Shown here: positions 34,817 to 45,979 of the stretch, piece after piece
How positions within the stretch are numbered: position 1 is the stretch's first letter
Layout of the letters: every line of letters begins with the position of its first letter
Origin: Cedecea colo
GTDB lineage: Bacteria; Pseudomonadota; Gammaproteobacteria; Enterobacterales; Enterobacteriaceae
NCBI RefSeq assembly: GCF_011808225.1
Contig: NZ_SOYS01000006.1
Location: forward strand, 1-49,763
Length of the DNA: 49,763 nt
Direction: 5' to 3'
Made by a program: the position numbers and the translations under genes
Notes under the pieces: generated by a model
Databases searched by the model: none
Told to the model about the DNA's origin: nothing
Seen by the model: only the letters and a program-made list of their open reading frames with translations

Positions 34817-35493
34817 CAGTCATACATTTCCGTCCAGTTATAGTTGGTGAAGGCAAGCCGGACAGCAGAGGAAACTTTACCGTAATTGTCCGCCTGATGC
34901 GCCATGAAATACTCTCTGAACCGGGCGGGCAGAAAGTCCGCCTGGTAACGCAATATCGTGCTGTGCCAGAACGGCGGCGGCAAAGGTATATCGCCGTGCC
35001 GTTCGCGCAGTTTATCGCGCCAGGGAGAATCAAGCAGCTGCCGGACGAACGCCTCTTTTGCCTCATAGCTTTTCACGTCCGGCGTTCCGGCAATCAGCAG
35101 TTGATTAGGCAACGCAACCAGCCGCAGGTTGTTAATGGTTACCGTCTGGTTTTTTACCTGTCTGGCGAAGATAGCCAAAAGATAAGGATCGGTGTCGGCA
35201 ATATCCGCACGCTGGTAAACCGGCATGGTGATGGCAAAAAAGGTAAAATGCAGCCCCGATAAAGGCATGACATCGGCCAGCGGATCGTGCTGAGCGAGTT
35301 CGCTTATCTCATATAATAAATCGCGTAGCGGCGCAGTGAGCGGAGGCTTAATGCCGCTGGTAATAGCAAGCTTATGCTGGTCGTAAAACGCCTGCTGCAT
35401 GACTTCCCCGCAATCGGGGTGCATTGTCCATTTCGCAAGGGTATCCTCGCTCGTCATGGAATAAAGCTTTTGTAACTTATTGGGATTAAACAT
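34813..35493 (-). CDS. Putative 2H phosphoesterase-like protein
   Basis: The 226-residue soluble protein has two His-x-Thr motifs, LHFTFFAI (His82) and WHSTILRY (His177), spaced by 95 residues. That is the arrangement of the 2H phosphoesterase (2'-5' RNA ligase-like) fold, with a predicted role on cyclic phosphodiesters or RNA ends. The fold call is inference from motifs. Its 3' end overlaps the convergent ygaP end by 4 bp. Length compares with typical 2H proteins of 180-220. Confidence 0.55.
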   Translation of the reverse strand: MFNPNKLQKLYSMTSEDTLAKWTMHPDCGEVMQQAFYDQHKLAITSGIKPPLTAPLRDLLYEISELAQHDPLADVMPLSGLHFTFFAITMPVYQRADIADTDPYLLAIFARQVKNQTVTINNLRLVALPNQLLIAGTPDVKSYEAKEAFVRQLLDSPWRDKLRERHGDIPLPPPFWHSTILRYQADFLPARFREYFMAHQADNYGKVSSAVRLAFTNYNWTEMYDC

Positions 35494-35622
35494 ACTGCCT
35501 CCTTTCCTTTACCTTATATCAGAGACGGCTTTATCGCCTGGGCAGTCTGATCTATGGTTAAAGATACCGGCTGTCAGCCGCGCTGGCTGGCAGTTTACTA
35601 CCTGACTTTTAAGAGGCTGGAT

Positions 35623-35802
35623 ATGTTTAAAGTGGGCGATCTTGTTCAACCCAAAAAGGGTGGACCTAAGCTTGAGGTGCTTGACGTGCAGGGAGATGAG
35701 GTGATTTGTACACCGGCCAATATTCTCAGCGGCGAGAAGGTCACGCTAAAGGTATCAGAAGTAACGCTGTATGAAGAAGACGGTGATTTCGGCGTTTGCT
35801 AA
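35623..35802 (+). CDS. YodC/DUF2158 family small protein
   Basis: The 59-residue protein reads FKVGDLVQPKKGGPKLEV and ends VTLYEEDGDFGVC, the usual YodC/DUF2158 pattern (xVxxKxGGPxMxV). The ATG is 7 bp after AAGAGG; the open frame continues 23 codons upstream but that part does not match. Function unknown. A strong inverted repeat (35806-35833) follows and may end the transcript. Confidence 0.7.
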   Translation: MFKVGDLVQPKKGGPKLEVLDVQGDEVICTPANILSGEKVTLKVSEVTLYEEDGDFGVC

Positions 35803-35805
35803 TGG

Positions 35806-35833
35806 TTCAGACGGGCGTTGTCGCCCGTCTGAA
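35806..35833. terminator. Hairpin after the YodC-like gene
   Basis: TTCAGACGGGCG-TTGT-CGCCCGTCTGAA is a perfect 12 bp stem with a 4 nt loop. No clear T-run follows, so termination or mRNA protection are both possible. Confidence 0.5.
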
Positions 35834-35906
35834 AGTAATAAAATATGCCCTTTCCCTGTCGTCGCCAGTTCTCAATAACCGGGCATAGCGGTATATAACG
35901 CGCTAA

Positions 35907-36194
35907 TCAATAGCCTTTTTCGTAACCCGCCAAAAAACATTTAACAGCGACCTCAGCGTTAACTTCTTTAAAAAAGTCCACCACCGCTTCTTTATCAAGG
36001 TTGTAACGGCGCGTCAGAATACCTGCTTCCCAGGCAGCACGCTGGCGATCGCCGGTTTGCTCAGAAATGCGGTGGGTGAACCCCAACACGAAGCCGCGTT
36101 TATAGTCGGAGCAGAACCGCGTCACTTTGGTGACACTGTCGGCTTCACGAGCCTTAAGCCCCGCCATCAACCCCTTGCCAAAATGGTTTTCCAT
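35907..36194 (-). CDS. yghW: YghW-like protein (DUF2623)
   Basis: The 95-residue protein starts [15 protein letters not shown] and contains [26 protein letters not shown] and a C-terminal FLAGYEKGY, which follow E. coli YghW closely. Function is unknown. The frame extends 24 codons further upstream but MENHF is the homologous start. In E. coli yghW lies elsewhere on the chromosome, so its place here near alaE is a rearranged position. Confidence 0.85.
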   Translation of the reverse strand: MENHFGKGLMAGLKAREADSVTKVTRFCSDYKRGFVLGFTHRISEQTGDRQRAAWEAGILTRRYNLDKEAVVDFFKEVNAEVAVKCFLAGYEKGY

Positions 36195-36425
36195 TTGCCT
36201 GCCCTCGCCTGAATAATCGCTATATAAAATAGTATATAACGATAGTTTAAACGCCGGATAGCACAAAAAACGGCACGCAGATTAACCCTATGATATTAAA
36301 GTTAAAAAATAGAAAAAGGCGACAAAATCAGGAAATAGTGGCGGATAACTGACCTTTAGCAGATTTTATTGACAAAACGCCAGTAAATAAAAATTTTACG
36401 CTAATTGCTCAATTCAATGTAGCGA

Positions 36426-36431
36426 TATAAT
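36426..36431 (+). promoter_or_regulatory. -10 element of a candidate alaE promoter
   Basis: A perfect TATAAT about 90 bp before alaE in a 250 bp AT-rich gap; the -35 is not clear. E. coli alaE is induced by alanine through Lrp, and AT-rich DNA here would suit that. Confidence 0.4.
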
Positions 36432-36519
36432 CTACTACCAATAAATAACACAATCCTTATCACTGCGAATAGCGCCAAAAACTGGTGCTTACAGCTAATA
36501 TATTCCCGGAGTCAGAATA

Positions 36520-36975
36520 ATGTTTTCTCCTGAGTCGCGCCTGCGCCACGCTGCAGCGGATACTTTTGCGATGGTGGTTTATTGCTCGGTAGTGAACATG
36601 ATGATTGAGATCTTTCTCTCCAGTATGAGTTTTGACCAGTCGCTCTCATCGCGCCTTGTCGCTATCCCGGTGAACATTCTCATCGCATGGCCATACGGCA
36701 TATATCGTGATGCTTTCATGCGCCTCGCCAGACGCCACAGCAATGCAAGCTGGGCCAGGAACCTGGCGGACGTGCTGGCTTATGTCAGCTTTCAGTCACC
36801 GGTCTACGTGGCGATCCTGCTGGTGGTCGGCGCCGACTGGCATCAGATTATCGCAGCCGTGAGTTCAAATATCGTTGTGTCGATGATGATGGGTGCCGCT
36901 TACGGTTATTTTCTGGACTATTGCCGCCGCCTGTTTCGTCTTAGCGGCTACCGGAACGCGAAAGCCGGAGCGTAA
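36520..36975 (+). CDS. alaE: L-alanine exporter AlaE
   Basis: The 151-residue inner-membrane protein has about four membrane helices and follows E. coli AlaE (149) along its length: [39 protein letters not shown] and [18 protein letters not shown]. It exports excess L-alanine. Its place next to ygaC and ygaM is as in E. coli; stpA, which precedes it there, is absent from this window. Confidence 0.95.
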   Translation: MFSPESRLRHAAADTFAMVVYCSVVNMMIEIFLSSMSFDQSLSSRLVAIPVNILIAWPYGIYRDAFMRLARRHSNASWARNLADVLAYVSFQSPVYVAILLVVGADWHQIIAAVSSNIVVSMMMGAAYGYFLDYCRRLFRLSGYRNAKAGA

Positions 36976-37008
36976 GCGGTGTGACTGGCGCTGCGCCAGT
37001 CCTGAAGA

Positions 37009-37350
37009 TTAATGCTCGCCAAATAACCCTGATAAGTAGCGCTCCAGCGCGATGCGTGAGCTAAAGCCGTGCGGGATGCCGTAATGCTGGTGCGTTTCCC
37101 CGGCAAGATAAAGCGGAAACTGCTGATAGTGATCGCAAGTTTTAACATCCGACGCGGGCTCGGCTAGTGACTGGCTGCGTTCTTTCAGCGTCGGATGAAT
37201 AACCAGCGCCGTACGCCCCATACGCGCTTCACGGTTAACATACACATAGTTTTCACCGCGGCGATAGCCATAGGCTTTAGGGGTCACTTCATCCATGGTA
37301 AAACCGGCTTTTTCAAGTACGCGGGCCACCTCGTCAGGTCTTAAATACAT
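37009..37350 (-). CDS. ygaC: YgaC (DUF2002) protein
   Basis: The 113-residue soluble protein starts [18 protein letters not shown] and contains [26 protein letters not shown], nearly identical to E. coli YgaC. Fur control is reported in E. coli; I did not find a clear Fur box here. Function unknown. Confidence 0.93.
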   Translation of the reverse strand: MYLRPDEVARVLEKAGFTMDEVTPKAYGYRRGENYVYVNREARMGRTALVIHPTLKERSQSLAEPASDVKTCDHYQQFPLYLAGETHQHYGIPHGFSSRIALERYLSGLFGEH

Positions 37351-37471
37351 AATTTTTCCTCGTCATCTTTTTAGCCACTGCACCATACATTAACCAGCAT
37401 TAGCAGGGCTTTCAGATTAGTCCATAAAGACGGTGAAAGACCGTGACCTGACTCATTACTAAAAATTCTGG

Positions 37472-37482
37472 TCTACACTAAA
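37472..37482 (+). promoter_or_regulatory. Sigma-S-like -10 of ygaM
   Basis: TCTACACTAAA resembles the sigma-S extended -10 (KCTAYRCTTAA) and predicts a start about 20 bp before the ygaM ATG. Stationary-phase expression is known for the ElaB/YqjD/YgaM family. Confidence 0.55.
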
Positions 37483-37509
37483 AGTCACATCGCAAATAGG
37501 GAGAGACAC

Positions 37510-37836
37510 ATGCTTAATCGACCAAATCGAAACGAAGTTAATGAAGGCGTTGACGATATTAACCACGACGTGAGCCAGCTGGCGGACACGCTGGAAGAGG
37601 TTCTTAAGTCTTTCGGTAGCGATGTTAAAGAGGAAGGTGAAGCGGCGCGTAAAAAAGCTGAGTCTCTTCTGAAAGAGACCCGGGCCCGCATTCAGGGCCG
37701 TGGCCGTGTGAAACAAGCTGCCTGTGACATGGTAAGCTGTGCGGATACTTACGTTCGCGACAAGCCATGGCACAGCGTTGGAATCGGCGCTGCCGTCGGT
37801 CTTTTCCTCGGTGCTCTCCTGACTTCACGCCGCTAG
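37510..37836 (+). CDS. ygaM: ElaB/YqjD/YgaM family (DUF883) protein
   Basis: The 108-residue protein has a long amphipathic helix (about 15-70) and a C-terminal membrane anchor (about 86-105, GIGAAVGLFLGALLTSRR). Family members bind ribosomes and tether them to the inner membrane in stationary phase. Sequence follows E. coli YgaM (109). Confidence 0.93.
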   Translation: MLNRPNRNEVNEGVDDINHDVSQLADTLEEVLKSFGSDVKEEGEAARKKAESLLKETRARIQGRGRVKQAACDMVSCADTYVRDKPWHSVGIGAAVGLFLGALLTSRR

Positions 37837-37889
37837 GACTCATCTGTACATACTAAAACAGAGAGTGATAGCTGATACTGAATACACGT

Positions 37890-37920
37890 AAAACCCCGGC
37901 CCCTGCTCCGGGGTTTTTAC
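37890..37920 (+). terminator. ygaM terminator
   Basis: AAAACCCCGG-CCCCTGCT-CCGGGGTTTTTA is a hairpin with T-run 50 bp after ygaM. Confidence 0.85.
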
Positions 37921-38208
37921 GTTATTGCCTGCCGTAATCGTTTTGCATAGTGCTGCGCCATCTACAGCGAGCCTACGTTCGTAAAACTCATGAGAATTCC
38001 CCCCTCGCCTTTTGAGGTCATTCGCCAGTCGCTTAATGCCTGAACGGCAAGACCAGACGCACGGGCGACCAGAGCACGATCGTCACCCTTCATGCGCATC
38101 ACCAGCTGAATGCCTGCTTTCTGCGGCACCACGTCAAACCCTTCGCCCTGGAGCGCCGTTTCCAGCCAGGCAATCAGTATGCGGAGGTAATTTTTGTGGT
38201 GAATTGAG
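37917..38208 (-). pseudogene. C-terminal remnant of a MocR/GntR-aminotransferase regulator
   Basis: On the minus strand the translation reads WLETALQGEGFDVVPQKAGIQ, then LVMRMKGDDRALVARASGLAVQALSDWR and GILMSFTNVGSL, a TAG stop, and then MAQHYAKRLRQAIT before the original TAA at 37917-37919. This is the end of the PLP-binding aminotransferase-like domain of MocR-type regulators. About 400 residues, including the winged-helix domain, are gone, and one nonsense codon is present. The rest of the 37921-38400 gap holds only the nrd control region. Confidence 0.7.
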
Positions 38209-38342
38209 CTGACGTTTATTCACTCTAAGTAACACCTTCAAATTTATCCGGAGCCGGTAAACAACTTGCCAATCGCCACTCGGCCCTCGCCAGGCTGCTT
38301 CCTCACCGCCACGCTATTCATGCGTAGATTGCTTATCTAAAA

Positions 38343-38389
38343 ATACTATATCTTGTATGGTTGATAATTTTATCTCCCACATCTAGTAT
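38343..38389 (+). promoter_or_regulatory. NrdR boxes upstream of nrdH
   Basis: ATACTATATCTTGTAT (38343-38358) fits the NrdR box (ACACTATATCTAGTGT-type). A second, half-conserved box (38374-38389, with TCTAGTAT in the right half) lies with its centre 31 bp away. That is three helical turns, the usual NrdR spacing. ATP/dATP-dependent NrdR repression of the nrdHIEF operon is expected. Confidence 0.65.
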
Positions 38390-38408
38390 TCATATTCTCA
38401 ACCACAGA

Positions 38409-38427
38409 GAGAATAAGAATCATGCGC
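38409..38427 (+). promoter_or_regulatory. Possible Fur box over the nrdH start
   Basis: GAGAATAAGAATCATGCGC matches the 19-bp Fur consensus at about 13 positions and overlaps the ATG of nrdH. E. coli nrdHIEF is Fur-repressed, so this is plausible, but the match is modest. Confidence 0.4.
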
Positions 38428-38658
38428 ATTACCATATACACTCGTAACGACTGCGTGCAGTGCCATGCCACGAAGCGCGCTATCGAAAGCCGCGGCCTTA
38501 CTTTCGATCTGATTAACCTCGATTTACACCCTGAAGCAGCGGACGATTTGCGCGCCCAGGGCTACCGCCAGCTACCGGTGGTAATGACCGAGCAGGAAAG
38601 CTGGAGCGGCTTCCGCCCGGACATGATTAACCGGCTACGCGTCCAGGCCAGCGCATGA
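38422..38658 (+). CDS. nrdH: Glutaredoxin-like protein NrdH
   Basis: The 78-residue redoxin reduces the class Ib ribonucleotide reductase. The CVQC active-site pair (residues 12-15) and [11 protein letters not shown] are as in E. coli NrdH. It is the first gene of nrdHIEF and overlaps nrdI by 4 bp (ATGA). Confidence 0.96.
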   Translation: MRITIYTRNDCVQCHATKRAIESRGLTFDLINLDLHPEAADDLRAQGYRQLPVVMTEQESWSGFRPDMINRLRVQASA

Positions 38659-39065
38659 GTAATCTCGTCTACTTCTCGAGCGCGTCGGAAAATACTCTGC
38701 GTTTTGTTGAACGCCTTGGATTACCCGCCCTGCGTATTCCGCTGGACGTTAAACAGCGGCTGGAAGTGACGGAACCCTACATTTTGATGGTGCCGAGTTA
38801 CGGCGGCGGCGGTATTGCAGGCGCGGTGCCCGCCCAGGTGATTCGGTTTTTAAACAACCCTGCTAACCGGGCGCTGCTGCGCGGCGTGATTGCCAGCGGT
38901 AATCGTAACTTCGGAGAAGGGTTTTGTCGGGCGGGCGACATCATCGCCCAAAAATGCCAGGTGCCCTATCTCTACCGTTTTGAGCTGCTCGGCACCGAAC
39001 AAGACATTGAGAACGTGCGTAAGGGAGTAAGCGAATTTTGGCAACGACAGAAACAATCCGCGTGA
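38655..39065 (+). CDS. nrdI: Flavodoxin-like NrdI
   Basis: The 136-residue flavodoxin-type protein supplies oxidant for the dimanganese-tyrosyl cofactor of NrdF. Motifs [18 protein letters not shown] and [14 protein letters not shown], and [13 protein letters not shown], fit the family. Its 3' end overlaps the nrdE start by 28 bp, as in E. coli. Confidence 0.96.
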   Translation: MSNLVYFSSASENTLRFVERLGLPALRIPLDVKQRLEVTEPYILMVPSYGGGGIAGAVPAQVIRFLNNPANRALLRGVIASGNRNFGEGFCRAGDIIAQKCQVPYLYRFELLGTEQDIENVRKGVSEFWQRQKQSA

Positions 39066-41185
39066 CGGCGACAGACGGTGCGGACTATCACGCGCTAAAC
39101 GCCATGCTGAATCTCTATGATTCAGAAGGCCGCATTCAGTTTGAAAAAGACGAACTGGCGGTGGAAAAATTTCACCAGCAGCATGTGCTGCCCCGCACGC
39201 GACCGTTTGCCAGCCAGCATGCGCGTCTTACCTGGCTGGTTGCGGAAGGCTATTACGATGAGCATGTGCTCACGCGTTACGATCGCGGATTTGTCGTCGC
39301 TTTGTTTGAAAAAGCGCATAACAGCGGTTTCCGCTTCAAAACCTTTCTCGGCGCATGGAAGTTTTACACCAGCTACACGCTGAAATCTTACGACGGCAAA
39401 GAGTACCTTGAGCATTTCGAAGACAGAATAACCATGGTAGCGCTGACGCTGGCGCAGGGTGACGAGAAGCTGGCATATCGCCTGGTGGAAGAGATGCTCA
39501 GCGGCCGCTTCCAGCCCGCCACGCCGACTTTTCTGAACTGTGGAAAACAGCAGCGCGGGGAGCTGGTCTCCTGCTTCCTGCTACGCATTGAAGACAATAT
39601 GGAGTCGATCGGGCGCGCGGTGAATTCTGCGCTTCAGCTTTCCAAACGCGGCGGCGGCGTGGCATTCCTGCTCTCTAACCTGCGTGAGGCGGGCGCGCCA
39701 ATCAAGCGCATCGAAAACCAGTCATCCGGCGTTATCCCGATTATGAAAATGCTGGAAGATGCGTTTTCCTACGCCAACCAGCTTGGCGCGCGTCAGGGCG
39801 CCGGGGCCGTTTATCTCCATGCTCACCACCCGGATATCTTCCGTTTTCTTGATACTAAGCGAGAAAACGCCGACGAGAAGATCCGCATCAAAACGCTTTC
39901 GCTTGGGGTAGTCATCCCGGATATCACTTTCCAGCTGGCAAAAGATAATCAGCCGATGGCGCTCTTCTCGCCTTACGATGTGGAACGTATTTACGGTAAG
40001 CCGTTTGGCGATATCGCCGTTAGCGAGCTTTATGAAGAGATGGTGGCGGACGAGCGCATTCGTAAAACGTTTATCAACGCCCGTGATTTCTTCCAGCGTC
40101 TGGCTGAGATCCAGTTTGAATCCGGCTATCCGTACATCATGTTTGAAGATACGGTAAACCGCGCCAACCCGATTGCCGGGCGCATTAATATGAGCAACCT
40201 GTGCTCGGAAATTTTGCAGGTTAACAGCGCCTCGACCTACGACGAGAACCTTGACTATGCGCAGATCGGCAAAGATATCTCCTGTAATCTCGGCTCGCTG
40301 AATATTGCCCATACCATGGATTCACCAGACTTCGGTCGCACCGTGGAAACCGCGATTCGCGGGCTGACGGCGGTTTCAGATATGAGCCATATCCGCTCGG
40401 TGCCCTCCATTGCAGCGGGGAATACCGCCTCTCATGCCATTGGGCTTGGGCAGATGAACCTGCACGGCTATCTGGCGCGCGAGGGAATCGCCTACGGCTC
40501 GCCGGAAGGGCTGGATTTCACCAATATTTATTTCTACACCATTACCTGGCATGCGGTGCGCGCTTCAAATTTGCTGGCGCGGGAACGCAAACAGCGTTTT
40601 GCAGGGTTCGAAAATTCACGCTATGCCAGCGGGGAATATTTTAATCAGTACGTGCAGGAAAGCTGGGAGCCAAAAACTGCGAAAGTGCGCGAACTGTTTG
40701 CCAGAGCGGGCATTGCCATTCCGACGCGCGAACAGTGGCAGCAGTTGCGTGACGATGTAATGGCGTTCGGCCTGTACAACCAGAACCTGCAGGCGATTCC
40801 GCCGACCGGCTCGATTTCCTATATCAACCACGCCACGTCGAGCATTCACCCTATCGTCTCGCGTATTGAGATCCGCAAAGAAGGCAAAACCGGGCGCGTT
40901 TATTATCCCGCACCGTTTATGACCAACGACAACCTGGCGTTTTACCAGGACGCCTACGATATCGGCCCGGAAAAAATTATCGATACCTACGCCGAAGCCA
41001 CACGCCATGTGGATCAGGGGCTTTCCCTGACGCTATTTTTCCGCGATACCGCCACGACGCGCGACATCAACAAAGCGCAGATTTATGCCTGGAAGAAAGG
41101 TATCAAAACCCTTTACTACATTCGCCTGCGGCAGATGGCGCTGGAAGGCACGGAGGTGCAGGGCTGCGTGTCCTGCGCTTTATAA
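39038..41185 (+). CDS. nrdE: Class Ib ribonucleoside-diphosphate reductase, alpha subunit
   Basis: NrdE reduces ribonucleoside diphosphates to deoxy forms and is used under iron limitation and oxidative stress. The 715-residue product follows E. coli NrdE (714). Active-site Cys residues occur in [20 protein letters not shown] and the C-terminal [10 protein letters not shown] tail. The start is a TTG (MATTETIRV) inside nrdI, the same unusual start as in E. coli. The class Ib enzyme lacks the N-terminal ATP cone, in line with its length. Confidence 0.96.
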   Translation: MATTETIRVTATDGADYHALNAMLNLYDSEGRIQFEKDELAVEKFHQQHVLPRTRPFASQHARLTWLVAEGYYDEHVLTRYDRGFVVALFEKAHNSGFRFKTFLGAWKFYTSYTLKSYDGKEYLEHFEDRITMVALTLAQGDEKLAYRLVEEMLSGRFQPATPTFLNCGKQQRGELVSCFLLRIEDNMESIGRAVNSALQLSKRGGGVAFLLSNLREAGAPIKRIENQSSGVIPIMKMLEDAFSYANQLGARQGAGAVYLHAHHPDIFRFLDTKRENADEKIRIKTLSLGVVIPDITFQLAKDNQPMALFSPYDVERIYGKPFGDIAVSELYEEMVADERIRKTFINARDFFQRLAEIQFESGYPYIMFEDTVNRANPIAGRINMSNLCSEILQVNSASTYDENLDYAQIGKDISCNLGSLNIAHTMDSPDFGRTVETAIRGLTAVSDMSHIRSVPSIAAGNTASHAIGLGQMNLHGYLAREGIAYGSPEGLDFTNIYFYTITWHAVRASNLLARERKQRFAGFENSRYASGEYFNQYVQESWEPKTAKVRELFARAGIAIPTREQWQQLRDDVMAFGLYNQNLQAIPPTGSISYINHATSSIHPIVSRIEIRKEGKTGRVYYPAPFMTNDNLAFYQDAYDIGPEKIIDTYAEATRHVDQGLSLTLFFRDTATTRDINKAQIYAWKKGIKTLYYIRLRQMALEGTEVQGCVSCAL

Positions 41186-42157
<972 letters not shown>

Positions 42158-42171
42158 TTTATAAATCAACT

Positions 42172-42205
42172 GCGGGTGGATATCGCCAAATGCTTATCCG
42201 CCCGC
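42172..42205 (+). terminator. Inverted repeat after nrdF
   Basis: GCGGGTGGATA and TATCCGCCCGC form an 11 bp stem with one mismatch or so, around a 12 nt loop. The T-rich tail is weak, so it may terminate or stabilise the nrd mRNA. Confidence 0.5.
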
Positions 42206-42394
42206 CAATTTATTCATTCCGCCCTTCCTCAATATATGAATACTCGTTCTGTCTGAATATCACCCTATTCACACAGAATTATCCACTGCTGACAAAAAAT
42301 ATCGCTTTCATCTGATTTGCTCGCAGCCCCCGGTATCACGGGAAATTTCAGCCGCACGCGCAATGCGGATATTTGTTATGCCGCTAATTGAGGG

Positions 42395-42422
42395 TTGTCT
42401 CAGATTCTGAGTATGTTAGGGT
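42395..42422 (+). promoter_or_regulatory. proU P2 promoter
   Basis: TTGTCT (42395-42400), a 16 bp spacer and TAGGGT (42417-42422) lie in a stretch TCAGATTCTGAGTATGTTAGGG nearly the same as the E. coli proU P2 promoter. The leader and the AT-rich first 120 bp of proV would provide the H-NS-responsive elements known in E. coli. The rest of the 330 bp gap from nrdF holds no gene. Confidence 0.75.
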
Positions 42423-42488
42423 ATATCCAGGTGATTATTTCCATCAGGAATTGTATATATAAATTAAATATGGGATTAACTTTATTGC

Positions 42489-43691
42489 ATGGCAATTAAA
42501 TTAGAAGTAAAGAATTTATATAAAGTATTTGGTGAGCATCCACAACGCGCATTCAAATATATAGAAAAAGGTTTATCAAAAGCTGAGATATTAGAAAAAA
42601 CAGGGCTGTCGCTTGGCGTGAAAGACGCCAGTCTGGCCATTGAAGAAGGCGAGATCTTCGTCATCATGGGGTTATCGGGTTCCGGTAAATCCACCATGGT
42701 TCGCCTTCTCAATCGCCTGATTGAACCAACCCGCGGACAGGTACTGATTGACGGCGTAGACATCGCCAAAATATCAGACGTTGAACTCCGTGAGGTACGC
42801 AAAAATAAGATCTCGATGGTCTTCCAGTCCTTTGCTTTGATGCCGCATATGAACGTGTTAAATAACACGGCGTTTGGTATGGAATTAGCTGGCATGCCGG
42901 TGGCTGAACGTCAGGAAAAAGCGCTTGACGCCCTGCGTCAGGTTGGGCTGGAAAATTATGCCCATGCTTATCCCGATGAACTCTCAGGCGGTATGCGTCA
43001 GCGCGTTGGTTTAGCCCGCGCGCTGGCCATCAATCCAGATATATTACTGATGGATGAAGCTTTCTCAGCCCTCGATCCATTAATTCGTACTGAAATGCAG
43101 GACGAATTAGTTAAATTACAGGCTAAGCACCAGCGCACCATCGTATTTATTTCTCACGATCTGGATGAAGCGATGCGTATTGGCGACAGAATCGCCATTA
43201 TGCAGGGTGGTGAAGTGGTGCAGGTCGGCACTCCGGATGAAATCCTTAATAATCCGGCGAATGACTACGTGCGCACCTTCTTCCGCGGCGTGGATATCAG
43301 CCAGGTATTTAGCGCAAAAGATATCGCCCGCCGCAGCCCGACGGGCCTGTTGCGCAAAATTCCCGGCTTTGGTCCGCGTTCCGCCCTGAAACTGTTGCAG
43401 GATGATGACCGCGAATATGGCTATGTCATTGAGCGCGGACAGAAGTTTCTCGGCATCGTCTCAACCGATTCACTGAAAGCCGCGCTGGCCGAGGGCCAGG
43501 GTTTAGACAGCGCGTTTCTGGATTCCCCGGCGGCGGTCTCCGCCGATACGTCACTGAGCGACTTGCTCACCCATGTAGGCCAGGCACCGTGCGCGGTACC
43601 GGTAGTGGGTGAAGAAAATCAGTACGTGGGCATCATCTCAAAAGGGGTGTTGCTGCAGGCATTAGACCGTGAGGGGGCAACCAATGAGTGA
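42489..43691 (+). CDS. proV: Glycine betaine/proline ABC transporter ATP-binding protein
   Basis: The 400-residue ATPase of the ProU osmoprotectant importer has Walker A GLSGSGKS at 61-68, signature LSGGMRQR and Walker [13 protein letters not shown] in the ABC domain (about 30-265), and two C-terminal CBS domains (about 280-400) that sense ionic strength in relatives. No strong ribosome-binding site precedes the ATG. The first 40 codons are AT-rich compared with the rest, as in E. coli, where this segment binds H-NS. The stop overlaps the proW start. Confidence 0.97.
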   Translation: MAIKLEVKNLYKVFGEHPQRAFKYIEKGLSKAEILEKTGLSLGVKDASLAIEEGEIFVIMGLSGSGKSTMVRLLNRLIEPTRGQVLIDGVDIAKISDVELREVRKNKISMVFQSFALMPHMNVLNNTAFGMELAGMPVAERQEKALDALRQVGLENYAHAYPDELSGGMRQRVGLARALAINPDILLMDEAFSALDPLIRTEMQDELVKLQAKHQRTIVFISHDLDEAMRIGDRIAIMQGGEVVQVGTPDEILNNPANDYVRTFFRGVDISQVFSAKDIARRSPTGLLRKIPGFGPRSALKLLQDDDREYGYVIERGQKFLGIVSTDSLKAALAEGQGLDSAFLDSPAAVSADTSLSDLLTHVGQAPCAVPVVGEENQYVGIISKGVLLQALDREGATNE

Positions 43692-44778
43692 TTCATCAAA
43701 TCCGTGGGATACCGGTAGCGTGGCTGCCGATACAACAACTAATCAGGCCGCATCCAGTGCAGATGCATGGGGCAGCCAGGCCACCACAACGCCAGATGCG
43801 AGTAGCGGTGCCGACTGGCTAACCTCCGCTCCAGCGGCGCAGCCTGAACATTTTAATATTCTCGATCCGTTCCATAAAACGCTGATCCCGCTCGACAGCT
43901 GGGTAACGCACGGCATCGACTGGGTAGTCACCCATTTCCGTCCGCTGTTCCAGGGCATTCGCGTGCCGGTGGATTATATCCTGAGCGGCTTCCAGCAGCT
44001 GCTGCTGGGGATGCCCGCGCCGGTTGCCATCATCGTGTTTGCGCTGATTGCCTGGCAGATGTCCAGCCTCGGCATGGGTATCGCGACGCTGGTTTCCCTG
44101 GTGGCGATTGGCGCAATCGGCGCCTGGTCGCAGGCGATGGTGACGCTGGCGCTGGTACTGACGGCGCTGCTGTTCTGTATGATTATCGGGCTACCGCTCG
44201 GCATATGGCTTGCCAGAAGTGAACGTGCCGCGAAGTTCATCCGTCCGCTGCTGGATGCGATGCAGACTACGCCGGCGTTCGTTTATCTGGTGCCGATCGT
44301 CATGCTGTTTGGTATCGGTAACGTGCCGGGCGTGGTGGTGACTATTATCTTCGCCCTGCCGCCTATTGTGCGTCTGACTATCCTCGGCATTAAACAGGTG
44401 CCGGCAGATCTGGTCGAGGCCGCCCGCTCGTTCGGCGCCAGCCCGCGTCAGATGTTGTTCAAAGTACAGTTACCGCTGGCCATGCCAACCATTATGGCAG
44501 GTGTAAACCAGACGCTGATGCTTGCCCTCTCGATGGTAGTTATCGCTTCAATGATAGCCGTTGGTGGGCTTGGCCAGATGGTGCTGCGCGGCATTGGCCG
44601 TCTTGATATGGGCCTTGCTACCGTCGGCGGCGTGGGGATTGTTATCCTCGCCATTATTCTCGACCGACTGACACAGTCCATTGGCCGCGATTCACGCAGC
44701 CGTGGCAACCGCCGCTGGTATACCACCGGCCCACTGGGTCTGCTGACCCGCCCCTTCAGTAAAGCGGATAAGCGCTAG
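43684..44778 (+). CDS. proW: Glycine betaine/proline ABC transporter permease
   Basis: The 364-residue membrane protein has a long hydrophilic N-terminus (about 1-95, Ser/Ala/Thr-rich at first) and seven or so membrane helices with the EAA loop ([20 protein letters not shown]). E. coli ProW is 354. The ATG lies in the last codons of proV (8 bp overlap). An in-frame start five codons earlier is less likely. Confidence 0.96.
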   Translation: MSDSSNPWDTGSVAADTTTNQAASSADAWGSQATTTPDASSGADWLTSAPAAQPEHFNILDPFHKTLIPLDSWVTHGIDWVVTHFRPLFQGIRVPVDYILSGFQQLLLGMPAPVAIIVFALIAWQMSSLGMGIATLVSLVAIGAIGAWSQAMVTLALVLTALLFCMIIGLPLGIWLARSERAAKFIRPLLDAMQTTPAFVYLVPIVMLFGIGNVPGVVVTIIFALPPIVRLTILGIKQVPADLVEAARSFGASPRQMLFKVQLPLAMPTIMAGVNQTLMLALSMVVIASMIAVGGLGQMVLRGIGRLDMGLATVGGVGIVILAIILDRLTQSIGRDSRSRGNRRWYTTGPLGLLTRPFSKADKR

Positions 44779-44852
44779 CGCCATCCACCATCTCAATACT
44801 CTCCGGCGGGTAGCACTACGCTTACCCGCCCTACGACAAAAAAGGAATAACG

Positions 44853-45845
44853 ATGCGACACACAGCTATTTTAGCCACGGCCCTTGCCACACTCGTTACC
44901 ACCAGCGCCTTCGCGGCTGACCTGCCGGGTAAAGGCATTACCGTTAAGCCTGCGCAAAGCACCATCTCAGAAGAGACGTTCCAGACGTTAATCGTCAGCC
45001 GCGGGCTTGAAAAACTGGGCTATACGGTCAATAAGCCAAGCGAAGTTGATTACAACGTGGCCTATACTTCAATCGCCTCTGGCGATACCACTTTTATCGC
45101 CACCAACTGGAAGCCGCTGCATGACGATATGTATGCCGCAGCAGGCGGCGACAAAAAGTTTTATCGTGAAGGTACTTATGTAGAGGGTGCTGCTCAGGGC
45201 TACCTCATCGATAAGAAAACCGCCGAGCAGTATAAAATCACCAATATCGAGCAGTTAAAAGATCCAAAGATCGCCAAACTTTTTGATACCAACGGCGACG
45301 GCAAAGCAGACCTGACCGGCTGTACTCCAGGCTGGGGCTGCGAGGCGGTTATCAATCATCAGATTGACGCGTATGGCCTGAGCAAAACCGTGGTGCATAA
45401 CCAGGGTAATTACTCCGCGATGATCGCCGATACCATTACCCGTCACAAAGAAGGCAAGCCAATCCTGTACTACACCTGGACGCCGTACTGGGTGAGCGAT
45501 GTAATGGTTCCGGGTAAAGATGTGGTGTGGCTGCAGGTGCCGTTCTCATCCATGCCGGGCGAGCAGAAAGGCATCGACACCAAACTGCCAAACGGCGCCA
45601 ACTATGGCTTCCCGGTGAACACTATGCACATCGTGGCGAACAAAGCCTGGGCGCAGAAAAATCCACAGGCGGCAAAACTTTTCAGCCTGATGAAGCTGCC
45701 GCTGGCGGATATCAACGCCGAGAACGCGATGATGCATAACGGTCACGCTTCTGAAGCCGATATTCAGGGTCACGTTGACGGCTGGATCAAAGCTCACCAG
45801 GCGCAGTTCGACGGCTGGGTAAAAGAGGCTCTGGCAGCTAAATAA
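44853..45845 (+). CDS. proX: Glycine betaine/proline-binding periplasmic protein
   Basis: The 330-residue protein has a 21-residue signal peptide ([21 protein letters not shown]) and the ProX fold. Aromatic residues for the betaine-binding Trp box occur in [21 protein letters not shown] and [12 protein letters not shown]. It is the same length as E. coli ProX and completes the proVWX operon 74 bp after proW. Confidence 0.97.
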   Translation: MRHTAILATALATLVTTSAFAADLPGKGITVKPAQSTISEETFQTLIVSRGLEKLGYTVNKPSEVDYNVAYTSIASGDTTFIATNWKPLHDDMYAAAGGDKKFYREGTYVEGAAQGYLIDKKTAEQYKITNIEQLKDPKIAKLFDTNGDGKADLTGCTPGWGCEAVINHQIDAYGLSKTVVHNQGNYSAMIADTITRHKEGKPILYYTWTPYWVSDVMVPGKDVVWLQVPFSSMPGEQKGIDTKLPNGANYGFPVNTMHIVANKAWAQKNPQAAKLFSLMKLPLADINAENAMMHNGHASEADIQGHVDGWIKAHQAQFDGWVKEALAAK

Positions 45846-45862
45846 CCTCTCGCTTTTCGCCT

Positions 45863-45889
45863 GTCCCTCTTCTTCTCAGGAAGAGGGAC
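45863..45889 (+). terminator. proX terminator-like hairpin
   Basis: GTCCCTCTTC-TTCTCAG-GAAGAGGGAC is a perfect 10 bp stem 18 bp after proX, with a weak T-rich tail. Confidence 0.6.
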
Positions 45890-45979
45890 ATCGATCTTTC
45901 CCCCGCCGCACAATCTGACGCCTGTCCTTATAAATTTTCGTTATTATTCCCGCTTCCCCACCACTTGCAGAAGATAACA

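Noticed and set aside
38012-38212. A 66-codon plus-strand frame before nrdH
   Set aside because: It is antisense to the recognisable MocR remnant and lacks a ribosome-binding site.
39722-40312. A 196-codon minus-strand frame
   Set aside because: It is antisense to nrdE and without start signals or recognisable motifs.
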